A stretch of 64,000 bases of DNA. It comes from Actinomycetes bacterium. GTDB lineage: Bacteria > Actinomycetota > Actinomycetes > Actinomycetales > Dermatophilaceae. A program made the translations under genes and the position numbers. Below, piece by piece: positions 18,059-28,522 of the stretch. The stretch lies in the NCBI GenBank assembly GCA_029552065.1, contig JAKPEG010000001.1:1-64000 (forward strand), in the 5' to 3' direction. Below the pieces are notes generated by a model that saw only the letters and a program-made list of their open reading frames with translations, was not told the DNA's origin and made no database searches. How positions within the stretch are numbered: position 1 is the first letter of the stretch; every line of letters begins with the position of its first letter.

Positions 18059-19008
18059 CCGCCCAGCGGCGCCCCGACGCCTCGATGAGCCTACTCAATG
18101 ACCTGTTCGAGCGGCCGCTCGAGCCGGGCTACGCCGCCGCCGTCGCACGCCGTGCCGCGCAGGGGCTACCACCGACCTCGACCCGCAGCCCGCTCGTCGT
18201 CGCGACCGCGGTCGCGCTCGGCTTCCTGCTCGCCGTATCCGGTGCAAGCCTGCGCTCGACGACGAGCGTCGTCACCCAGACCCGCGACCGGCTCCTCACG
18301 GAGATCGAGTCCCGCCAGCAGGCAGGCGACGCCCAGGCCCAGACCCTCGCCGCGCTCCAGCGCGAGGTGGCCGCCGCCCGAGCGGCAGCCCTCGGCTCGG
18401 CCCTGCCCGGCGTCGTCGCCGACGTCGCGCGCCTCGAACTCACGGGCGGGTATGCCGCGGCCACCGGGCCGGGCCTGCTCGTCCAGCTCAATGACGCCCC
18501 GGGTGACAACGCCGCCGGCACCGAGGCGCGCGGCGGGGGAGGCTTCGACTCGGGGCGGGTGAGCGCGACCGATCTGCAGATCGTGGTCAACGGCCTCTGG
18601 GCTGCGGGCGCCGAGGCGATCTCGGTCAACGGACAGCGCCTCACCTCGCATGCGGCCATCCGATTCGCCGGCGAGGCGATCCTCGTCGACTTCCGGCCGC
18701 TGTCCCCGCCCTATGCCCTCAACGCGATCGGCGACCCCAACGGGCTGCCGGCCGCCTTCGCCGCGACGGCAGCGGGCAGCTACCTCAAGGCGCTCGAGGA
18801 CAACTACCGGATCCGGGTGCTCATCGAGACCAGCGCCGGACTCACCTGTCCGGCCGCCCCCCTCGCGGCGTTGCACTACGCGCAGTCGGTCGCGAGCGGC
18901 ATACCCTCGGGTTCGACGGCGACCGCGACTGCGAGCTCAACTCCGCGCGCGACTGCGACCCCGCGCGCGAGCGCGACCACCACCACCACGAGGGGAGGGC
19001 GACCGTGA
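18055..19008 (+). CDS. DUF881 membrane-anchored protein 1
   Basis: 317 residues: cytoplasmic N-terminus, one membrane helix near 45-65 (SPLVVATAVALGFLLAVSGA), a coiled-coil stretch (TEIESRQQAGDAQAQTLAAL), then the DUF881 domain (GPGLLVQLNDAP, TDLQIVVNGLWAAGAEAISV, NYRIRVLIETSAGL). The tail is Thr/Ala/Ser-rich low complexity. DUF881 proteins flank Sbp in actinobacteria and Firmicutes and have no settled biochemical role; an extracytoplasmic part in envelope or division is suspected. ATG 18055 overlaps the preceding stop. Confidence 0.87.
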   Translation: MTAQRRPDASMSLLNDLFERPLEPGYAAAVARRAAQGLPPTSTRSPLVVATAVALGFLLAVSGASLRSTTSVVTQTRDRLLTEIESRQQAGDAQAQTLAALQREVAAARAAALGSALPGVVADVARLELTGGYAAATGPGLLVQLNDAPGDNAAGTEARGGGGFDSGRVSATDLQIVVNGLWAAGAEAISVNGQRLTSHAAIRFAGEAILVDFRPLSPPYALNAIGDPNGLPAAFAATAAGSYLKALEDNYRIRVLIETSAGLTCPAAPLAALHYAQSVASGIPSGSTATATASSTPRATATPRASATTTTTRGGRP

Positions 19009-19337
19009 TCCCGGCCTTCGGTCTGCTCGTCGGCGTCGTCGTCGGACTGCTCCTGCATCCCACGGTCCCACTCTGGCTGCAGCCCTACCTGCCCATCGCG
19101 GTGATCGCCGCGCTCGATGCCGTCTTCGGCGGCGTCCGCTCGGTCCTCGACGGCATCTTCGACGACAAGGTCTTCGTCGTCTCGTTCCTCTCCAACGTGC
19201 TCGTCGCCGCCTTCATCGTCTACCTCGGAGACCAGCTCGGCGTCGGTTCGCAGCTGTCGACCGGAGTGGTCGTCGTGCTCGGGGTGCGGATCTTCGCCAA
19301 CGTCGCCGCCATCCGCCGGCACCTGTTCAAGGCCTGA
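19005..19337 (+). CDS. Small basic protein Sbp-like (DUF1290)
   Basis: 110 residues with three predicted membrane helices (IPAFGLLVGVVVGLLLHP, an amphipathic second segment, and VVVLGVRIFANVAAIRRHLF) and the conserved centre YLPIAVIAALDAVFGGVRS. This is the small integral protein always found between the two DUF881 genes; in B. subtilis the homologue belongs to the ylxW-ylxX-sbp-ftsA region. The GTG start overlaps the previous stop, so all three are coupled. Function unknown. Confidence 0.88.
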   Translation: MIPAFGLLVGVVVGLLLHPTVPLWLQPYLPIAVIAALDAVFGGVRSVLDGIFDDKVFVVSFLSNVLVAAFIVYLGDQLGVGSQLSTGVVVVLGVRIFANVAAIRRHLFKA

Positions 19338-19339
19338 CG

Positions 19340-20095
19340 ATGGCTCCCGACGACCGCGCGACGGCCTGGCAGCGACTGCGCCGGATGGGAGCCCCCCGGG
19401 TGACCCGGGCCAACGCCCTCGCCGGCGCGCTCACGCTCGCCCTCGGCTTCGCCATCGCCACCCAGATCCAGGCCAACGCACAGACGGGCCTGCAGGGTCT
19501 GCGACAGGACGAGCTAGTCCGCGTCCTCGACGACGTCACCCAACGCTCGAGCCGGCTGGACCAGCAGATCCGTGAGCTGGAGGGCCAGCGCGACCGGCTG
19601 CGCTCGGGTGCGGACTCCGCGGCCGCGGCCGCGGCCCAGGCCCAGAGCCGCCTCGACGAGCTGTCGATCCTCGCCGGCACGGTCGCGGCCAAGGGGCCCG
19701 GCATCCGGCTCACCATCTACGACGGGGGCTCGGTGGTCCGCGCCGCGCACCTGCTCGACATCCTCCAGGAGCTGCGCGATGCTGGCGCCGAGGTGATCCA
19801 GATGGGGCACAGCCGGATCGTCGCCAGCTCCTACTTCGCCGACAGCGGGTCGACGGTGAGTGTCGACGGCACGTCGTTGTCCCGTCCCATCGTCGTGCTC
19901 GCCATCGGGGATCCGGCGACCTTGAGCGGGGCGCTCAAGATCCCCGGCGGGATCGTGGACACCGTCAAGCGCCTAGGTGCCTCGTCGACGATCGAGGAGC
20001 GGTCCGTGCTCACCATCGACGCATTGCACCCGACGAGCACCCCTCGTTACGCTGCGCCGGTCCCCGAAGCCACGACCGCCCCGAGCGGCAGCTAG
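19340..20095 (+). CDS. DUF881 membrane-anchored protein 2
   Basis: 251 residues: one N-terminal membrane helix (residues 23-45, NALAGALTLALGFAIATQI), an extended coiled coil (RSSRLDQQIRELEGQRDRL), and the DUF881 domain with KGPGIRLTIYDGG, LDILQELRDAGAEVIQMG and VVLAIGDPATLSGALKIPGG. It is colinear with the first DUF881 protein but lacks the long tail, ending in a short Thr/Pro stretch. It starts two bases after the sbp stop. The pair presumably forms a complex with Sbp at the membrane (inference from gene order). Confidence 0.88.
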   Translation: MAPDDRATAWQRLRRMGAPRVTRANALAGALTLALGFAIATQIQANAQTGLQGLRQDELVRVLDDVTQRSSRLDQQIRELEGQRDRLRSGADSAAAAAAQAQSRLDELSILAGTVAAKGPGIRLTIYDGGSVVRAAHLLDILQELRDAGAEVIQMGHSRIVASSYFADSGSTVSVDGTSLSRPIVVLAIGDPATLSGALKIPGGIVDTVKRLGASSTIEERSVLTIDALHPTSTPRYAAPVPEATTAPSGS

Positions 20096-20154
20096 GGTCG
20101 CAGCTAGGGGTCGCACTAGGGTCAAGGACCACCACACCGCACGAGGAGTCGCCC

Positions 20155-20544
20155 ATGAGCGAGCTGGACTACCCCCAGGACCTGCGCTACACGATCGACC
20201 ACGAGTGGGTCCGGGTCGAGGTGGGGGGCGCGGTGCGGGTGGGCATCACGGCATACGCGCAGAACGCCCTGGGAGACGTCGTCTACGTCTCGCTGCCCCA
20301 GGTGGGCGACCAGGTGGCGGTCGGCGACTCGTGCGGCGAGGTCGAGTCGACCAAGTCCGTGAGCGATGTCTACGCACCGCTGTCGGGTCGGGTGAGCGCG
20401 GTCAACGAGGCCCTCGACGCCGCCCCCGAGCTCGTCAACTCCGACCCCTACGGCGAGGGGTGGATGTTCGAGCTCACCGGTGTCGACGACGGAGAGGTCG
20501 CCGGACTGCTCGACGCAACGGCCTACCGGGCGACCCTCGCCTGA
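20155..20544 (+). CDS. gcvH: Glycine cleavage system H protein
   Basis: Lipoyl carrier of the glycine cleavage system; it shuttles the aminomethyl group from GcvP to GcvT. The lipoylated lysine is Lys67 in EVESTKSVSDVYAP, and the flanking GITAYAQNALGDVVYVSLP is typical. 129 residues, ATG start preceded by ACGAGGAG. The 59-bp gap before it holds short repeats of GCAGCTAGGGTC around the previous stop. GcvP is encoded 2.9 kb downstream in the same direction; gcvT is not in the window. Confidence 0.97.
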   Translation: MSELDYPQDLRYTIDHEWVRVEVGGAVRVGITAYAQNALGDVVYVSLPQVGDQVAVGDSCGEVESTKSVSDVYAPLSGRVSAVNEALDAAPELVNSDPYGEGWMFELTGVDDGEVAGLLDATAYRATLA

Positions 20545-20679
20545 CCCACGAACCCGCCGCACGGGTGAAGCCCGCGCGAGCGGGCGGTAGCGTATCCCGG
20601 TAACGGCGCGGCATACCCCGCCGCACGCGCACCACGGCCGTGTCACCGCTGCAGGCCTGGAACGGAAACGGAGAGTGAG

Positions 20680-21183
20680 ATGTCGGACCTGCCCGAGTCC
20701 CGCGGGCCTGGCGAGGACCCGGAGGCAACCGAGGCCGACCCGAGGCCGGTCGAGGACCACACCCGCCCGGCGCACCGTCCCGGCGAGCCGACGACGATGC
20801 GCTTCCGCGGCATCGGCGAACTGCCCGATGCCGTCGAACTCGACGGAGGCCTCACCGCCGAGGACGAGGCGACGATCTCGGCCCTGCGTCCCGGCACGGC
20901 GCTGCTGGTCGTCGTGCGCGGCCCCAACATCGGTGCCCGCTTCCTGCTCGACGACGCCGAGGTGAACTCCGGGCGCCACCCGGACAGCGACATCTTCCTC
21001 GACGACGTGACGGTCTCCCGTCGCCATGCGGTCTTCACCCGGGAGAGCTCCGGCTACACCGTGCGCGACGTCGGTTCGCTCAACGGCACCTATGTCAACC
21101 GCCGTTCCGTCGACCAGGCCGCGCTGCGCAACGGCGACGAGGTGCAGATCGGCAAGTACCGCTTCGTCTACTACGCCGGCTGA
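20680..21183 (+). CDS. garA: FHA-domain protein GarA-like
   Basis: 167 residues with a C-terminal forkhead-associated domain: LVVVRGPNIGARFLLD, SGRHPDSDIFLDDVTVSRRH, then VRDVGSLNGTYVN with the Gly-Arg, Ser-Arg-Arg-His and Asn residues that bind phosphothreonine. GarA/OdhI controls 2-oxoglutarate dehydrogenase and glutamate metabolism and is switched by PknB/PknG phosphorylation of an N-terminal ETTS motif. Here that motif is not exact: the region reads GEPTTMRFRG at about 34-43, with two threonines but no ETTS. The position between gcvH and a MerR gene is the same as in mycobacteria. Confidence 0.9.
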   Translation: MSDLPESRGPGEDPEATEADPRPVEDHTRPAHRPGEPTTMRFRGIGELPDAVELDGGLTAEDEATISALRPGTALLVVVRGPNIGARFLLDDAEVNSGRHPDSDIFLDDVTVSRRHAVFTRESSGYTVRDVGSLNGTYVNRRSVDQAALRNGDEVQIGKYRFVYYAG

Positions 21184-21198
21184 GTCGCCGGCCCCATC

Positions 21199-21918
21199 GT
21201 GTCCGCCCGTCGACGAGGCCTGGCCATCGGCGCGGTGCTGGCCGAACTCGAACCGGAGTTCCCGGACCTCACGATCTCCAAGATCCGCTTCCTCGAGTCC
21301 GAGGGACTGGTCACCCCCGAGCGGACCGCCTCCGGATATCGGCTCTTCTCGGCCGCCGACGTCGAGCGGCTGCGCTATGTCCTCACCGCCCAGCGCGACC
21401 GGTTCTGGCCGCTCAAGGTCATCCGTGAGGCCCTCGACGCCATGGACCGTGGCCTCGAGCCCGATCCGGGGCCCACGGGCGCACCGGGACGTCCCGTCGT
21501 CCCGTCGGCCACACCCGACCCGGACCTGCCGACCCCTGCTCAGCTGTCCGCCCGGTCCCGCCTGCGGCTCACCGCCGCGGAGCTGCAGGAGGCCGCCGGG
21601 ATCGACTCGGCGACCCTGGTGCAGCTCGCCACCTACTCCCTGGTGCGAGCCGACGAGAGCGGACATTACGACGACACCGCCCTCGCCGTCGCACGGTCGG
21701 CCGCCGCACTCGCCGGACATGGCGTCGAGGCGCGTCACCTGCGGATGATCCGCACCGCGGCCGATCGCGAGGTCGGGCTCGTCCGCCAGATCGTCGTGCC
21801 CGCCCTCGCGGCCCAGGGCCGCAAGGGTGTTCGTCCCGGCGGCGATCCGACCGCCGAAGTGCTCCACCACCTCATCGCCTTGCATACCGCGCTCGTCAAG
21901 GCCGAGCTGGTCCGCTGA
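21199..21918 (+). CDS. ftsR: MerR-family regulator, FtsR type
   Basis: 239 residues. The N-terminal winged helix (LTISKIRFLESEGLVTPERT then SGYRLFSAADVERLRYVL) is that of the Rv1828/FtsR group, which lies directly after garA and in corynebacteria activates ftsZ. The C-terminal half (LTAAELQEAAGIDSATLVQL, VEARHLRMIRTAADREVGL) is an all-helical dimer/effector region without metal-binding cysteines. GTG 21199 is 15 bases after garA, so the two are probably cotranscribed. Direct control of cell division is inferred from orthologues. Confidence 0.85.
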   Translation: MSARRRGLAIGAVLAELEPEFPDLTISKIRFLESEGLVTPERTASGYRLFSAADVERLRYVLTAQRDRFWPLKVIREALDAMDRGLEPDPGPTGAPGRPVVPSATPDPDLPTPAQLSARSRLRLTAAELQEAAGIDSATLVQLATYSLVRADESGHYDDTALAVARSAAALAGHGVEARHLRMIRTAADREVGLVRQIVVPALAAQGRKGVRPGGDPTAEVLHHLIALHTALVKAELVR

Positions 21919-21979
21919 GGGCCGCACGGCATACCTCGCCCACCTGCCGGGCGCGCCGGGGCCGGGGTAGCGTGGAGCC

Positions 21980-22489
21980 GTGATCGAGGTCGACGTCATG
22001 GGCGTCCGTGTGGAGATGCCCACCAACCAGCCCATCGTCCTGCTGCGCGAACGCGACGGCGACCGCTACCTGCCCATCTGGATCGGTGCCGCCGAGGCCA
22101 CGGCGATCGCCTACGCCCAGCAGGGGGTCGTGCCGCCCCGGCCGCTCACCCACGACCTGCTCATGGCCGTCGTCGAGGGGCTGGGCCGACGGGTCGTGCG
22201 GGTGCGGGTCGACGAGCTGCGCGACAAGGTCTTCTACGCGACCCTCGTGCTCGGCGGGGGAGACCCACAGGCGGAGACCGAGATCTCCGCCCGCCCATCC
22301 GACGGCATCGCCCTCGCGTTGCGCGCCGCCGCACCCATCGTCGTGGCCGAATCGGTCTTCGCCGAGGCGGGCATCACGATGGCCCCGGAGGAGGACGACG
22401 AGGTGGAGCGCTTCCGCGAGTTCCTCGACCAGGTCTCCGCCGAGGACTTCGACGCGCCCGCAGAGGGGCCGACCGAGGCTCCCGAGTAG
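21980..22489 (+). CDS. DUF151 bifunctional-nuclease-domain protein
   Basis: 169 residues. The DUF151 fold is seen in VRVEMPTNQPIVLLRERDG, LPIWIGAAEATAIAYAQQG, PLTHDLLMAVVEGLGRRVV and ISARPSDGIALALRAAAPI. The family (Rv1829 in M. tuberculosis) includes plant proteins reported to have nuclease activity; the bacterial role is not settled. GTG 21980 begins IEVDVMGVRVEM. It lies between two MerR genes in the conserved order. The C-terminal 20 residues are acidic. Confidence 0.88.
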   Translation: MIEVDVMGVRVEMPTNQPIVLLRERDGDRYLPIWIGAAEATAIAYAQQGVVPPRPLTHDLLMAVVEGLGRRVVRVRVDELRDKVFYATLVLGGGDPQAETEISARPSDGIALALRAAAPIVVAESVFAEAGITMAPEEDDEVERFREFLDQVSAEDFDAPAEGPTEAPE

Positions 22490-22492
22490 AGT

Positions 22493-22509
22493 CTCAAGTT
22501 AAAGTTGAG
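22493..22509. promoter_or_regulatory. Probable MerR-type operator
   Basis: CTCAAGTTAAAGTTGAG is an AT-rich interrupted palindrome (CTCAA/TTGAG arms), strikingly AT-rich for this sequence, four bases past the DUF151 stop and about 170 bases before the MerR gene at 22679. The ACTT/AAGT-type arms resemble sites of MerR regulators, so autoregulation by the next gene is likely. Confidence 0.5.
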
Positions 22510-22678
22510 GTTTATGTAACACGTGTGACTCCTGCGACACGCGGGAATCGATGTCCAGTGATGATTGACCCTGAGTGCGCGGGGCTCTACCGTCGAGCCA
22601 GGAAAACGGCATCGCTGTAACTACAGCCGGGTGAGCCCGCGACAGCACGCCGACCAGACGATCGTCCGAGGAGGACCC

Positions 22679-23269
22679 GTGAGCGCCAGCAGCGAAGCCA
22701 CGGAAGCCACGCGCCGGCCCACCCCTGCAGCCGCCCAGGGCCTGCTCTTCTCCGACGACCTGCCCGAACTTCGCGAGGACGAGGGCTACCGCGGCCCGAC
22801 CGCTTGCCGCGCAGCGGGGATCACCTATCGCCAGCTGGACTACTGGGCTCGCACCGGCCTGGTCGAGCCCTCGGTCCGCACCGCGACCGGCTCGGGCACC
22901 CAGCGGCTCTACGGCTTCCGCGACATCCTCGTCCTCAAGGTCGTCAAGCGGCTGCTCGACACCGGGGTGTCCCTCCAGCAGATCCGGTCCGCGATCGGCG
23001 TGCTGCGCGAGCGCGGGGTCGAAGACCTCGCGCAGATCACCCTCATGAGCGACGGGGCGTCGGTCTACGAGTGCACCTCCACCGAGGAGGTCATCGACCT
23101 GCTCCAGGGTGGCCAGGGCGTCTTCGGCATCGCGGTCGGCAAGGTCTGGCGTGAGGTCGAGGGCTCGCTCGCACAGCTGCCCAGCGAGCGCGCGGACGAG
23201 GGTGCCGAGCCGGGCTCCCACCCGGGAGACGAGCTGTCGGCCCGGCGCGCGGCCCGCCTCATGGCCTGA
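22679..23269 (+). CDS. MerR-family regulator, Rv1830/McdR type
   Basis: 196 residues. The winged helix GYRGPTACRAAGITYRQLDY then WARTGLVEPSVRTATGSG is that of the second MerR gene of the conserved cluster; its mycobacterial orthologue has been linked to growth and division control. The signature RLYGFRDILVLKVVKRLLDTG follows, then a C-terminal dimerisation helix. GTG 22679 has AGGAGG five bases upstream; the longer frame to 22565 would cover that site. The gene is preceded by a 190-bp leader containing the operator-like palindrome at 22493. Confidence 0.9.
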   Translation: MSASSEATEATRRPTPAAAQGLLFSDDLPELREDEGYRGPTACRAAGITYRQLDYWARTGLVEPSVRTATGSGTQRLYGFRDILVLKVVKRLLDTGVSLQQIRSAIGVLRERGVEDLAQITLMSDGASVYECTSTEEVIDLLQGGQGVFGIAVGKVWREVEGSLAQLPSERADEGAEPGSHPGDELSARRAARLMA

Positions 23270-23395
23270 CTCCCGCACGGTGATCGGCACGGTCACACCC
23301 GGCCACGGTCGCTAGACTGTCGGGGCCGACTGCGGCTCACGCGGGAGAGTCCTCGGGACGGCTCACGTGTCGCCCACTCGTGCCGGAGGCTCGCC

Positions 23396-26305
<2,910 letters not shown>

Positions 26306-26432
26306 GGGCGATCGTCGGGGGCCCTGCCGGTATGCCGTGTGCGGGCGACGACTGCTGCGCGCGGCGCGACCTTGGTATGGTCCTGCCCAGGTGGACACCA
26401 GATGAACCGACGGTAACGGGCGAGGTCTCCGG

Positions 26433-28481
26433 GTGGGCAAGAAGCAACGCGCGGCCAAGCAGGAGGCCAAGGAACTCGCGCGCGACGAGCGGCGGGTGGG
26501 GGCGGCCATTCCGCCCGCCCTGCGGCCGCGCCCGGCGATGTCCTACGAACTCGAGGCCGACCGGCAGCATGTGGCGCTCTCGGCGCTACGCGGAGCCGCC
26601 CCGGGGCTCACCTACCTGCTGAGCCGCTATCCGCGTGCCTGGCTGCGCCGCGACGGGATCGCGGGAGTGGCCGTGGCGGCATACCTCATCCCGCAGGTGA
26701 TGGCCTATTCGGCGATCATCAACGTGCCGCCCGTCGCGAGCCTCTGGACTGCGCTCGCGGCCATCGTCGCGTATGCCGTCTTGGGCAGCTCGCGGATCCT
26801 CAGCTCCGGGCCGGAGTCGACCGTCGCCCTCATGACCGGGGTGGCGATCGCTCCGCTCGCGGCGGGCAACCCCGAGAGGGCGGTCTCCCTCTCGGCCGCG
26901 CTCGCGCTCATCGTCGCGGGCTGGTGCCTCGTCGCGCGCGTGCTGCGGGCCGGGCTCATCGCCGAGCTTCTCTCGACCCCCCTGCTCGTGGGCTACCTGG
27001 CCGGCGGTGCCGTCCTCATGATCGTCGGGCAACTCGGCAAGGTCACCGGCACGTCGGTCGAGGGCGAGAGCATCGTCGACCAACTGCGCTCGTTCGCCTC
27101 GGTCGTCGGGCAGACCCACCTGCCCACCCTCGCCGTGGCCGCGGCCACCCTCCTGCTCATCCTCGTGCTCCTTCGGCTGCGCCCCTCGTGGCCGGCACCG
27201 CTCATCGCGGTCGTCCTCGCCACGGTCGCCTCGGTGCTGCTCGACCTCGAGGCGCGGGGGGTGAAGGTCGTCGGCACGGTGCCCTCGGGGCTGCCGATGC
27301 CCCACCTGCCGGCCGTGACGGCCGAGGAGTTCAAGGCGCTGCTGCTCGCCGGTCTGGGGATCACGCTCGTCGGCTACTCCGACATCATGCTCATCTCCCG
27401 CGGTTTCCCGCTCACGCCGGGGCCGGGGGAGTCCAAGGCCGACGTGCGGGCCGATCCGCAACAGGAACTCGTCGCGATGGCCGGCGTCCACACGCTGGTC
27501 GGGCTGTTCAGCGGCTATCCCGTGTCCTCGTCGGGGTCGCGGACCGCCCTCGCGATCGCCTCCGGCGCCCGCAGCCAGGTCTACTCCCTCGTCGCCGGCC
27601 TCTGCGTGCTCGCCGTGCTCTTCTTCGCCGGCCCGCTCATGTCCTCACTGCCTTCCGCTGCCCTCGGGGCGGTCGTCTTCTATGCGGCCGGCAAGCTCGT
27701 GTCCATTCCCGACTTCCGACGGCTGTGGGCCTTCCGTCGCCGCGAATTCGTCCTCGCGATCATCGCCATGCTCGGCACGGTGATCATCGGGATCCTCCAA
27801 GGCGTCGTCTTCGCGATCGTCCTCAGCCTGGTCGAGATGCTCCATCGGCTCGCCCGGCCGCACGAGGGCGTGCTCGGCCGGGTGCCCGGCATACCGGGGA
27901 TGCACGACGTCGCCGACTATCCCGACGCCCGGACCATCCCTGGATGCGTCTTCTACCGTTACGACGCGCCGTTGTTCTTCGCCAACGTCGGGGACCTGCG
28001 CCAGCGGGTGGACCGGCTCATCCGGCAGGAGAACAGGGCCTTTCCCGAGACCCCGGTCCGCTGGTTCGTCCTCAACGTCGAGGCCAATGTCGAGGTCGAC
28101 ATCACCGCGGCCGACGGCCTGCGCGAGCTCGCCCAGGACCTCGCCGACCAAGGGATCGAGCTGGGCTTGGCCCGGGTGAAGAACGACCTCTATGAGCCGC
28201 TCGACCGCGCGGGGGTCGTCGACGTCATCGGCAAGGACATGCTCTTCGCCACCCTCCCGGTCGCGGAGGAGGCCTACCTGCGCTGGGCGCTGGCCCACCA
28301 GCCACCCGAGCCCGAGGCGGCAGCCGACGACACGGACGGCGGGGAAGCCGCCGAGCTGGACGCCGCCGCGACACCCCGCAACCTGCTGCCCTGGGAGCGG
28401 CCGGACGAGGACGACCCGCCGGCCACGTCGACGAGCCACGATGGCGTCGACTCCGACGAGGAACAGGGCCATCCCTCCTAG
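26433..28481 (+). CDS. SulP-family anion permease with STAS domain
   Basis: 682 residues. About ten to twelve membrane helices span residues 70-470; the family start GIAGVAVAAYLIPQVMAYS is present, with SSRILSSGPESTVALMTG and GLFSGYPVSSSGSRTALA. A STAS domain follows (CVFYRYDAPLFFANVGDL through DLADQGIELGLARV). SulP proteins carry sulfate, bicarbonate or other anions; substrate cannot be read from the sequence. The N-terminus (about 60 residues, Lys/Arg-rich) and the acidic 80-residue tail are extra. GTG 26433 start. It faces sbcC tail to tail with a 41-bp gap. Confidence 0.92.
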   Translation: MGKKQRAAKQEAKELARDERRVGAAIPPALRPRPAMSYELEADRQHVALSALRGAAPGLTYLLSRYPRAWLRRDGIAGVAVAAYLIPQVMAYSAIINVPPVASLWTALAAIVAYAVLGSSRILSSGPESTVALMTGVAIAPLAAGNPERAVSLSAALALIVAGWCLVARVLRAGLIAELLSTPLLVGYLAGGAVLMIVGQLGKVTGTSVEGESIVDQLRSFASVVGQTHLPTLAVAAATLLLILVLLRLRPSWPAPLIAVVLATVASVLLDLEARGVKVVGTVPSGLPMPHLPAVTAEEFKALLLAGLGITLVGYSDIMLISRGFPLTPGPGESKADVRADPQQELVAMAGVHTLVGLFSGYPVSSSGSRTALAIASGARSQVYSLVAGLCVLAVLFFAGPLMSSLPSAALGAVVFYAAGKLVSIPDFRRLWAFRRREFVLAIIAMLGTVIIGILQGVVFAIVLSLVEMLHRLARPHEGVLGRVPGIPGMHDVADYPDARTIPGCVFYRYDAPLFFANVGDLRQRVDRLIRQENRAFPETPVRWFVLNVEANVEVDITAADGLRELAQDLADQGIELGLARVKNDLYEPLDRAGVVDVIGKDMLFATLPVAEEAYLRWALAHQPPEPEAAADDTDGGEAAELDAAATPRNLLPWERPDEDDPPATSTSHDGVDSDEEQGHPS

Positions 28482-28522
28482 ACCCTCCTGGACCGGTGGC
28501 CCCGACCTTCCCGGGGACAGGT

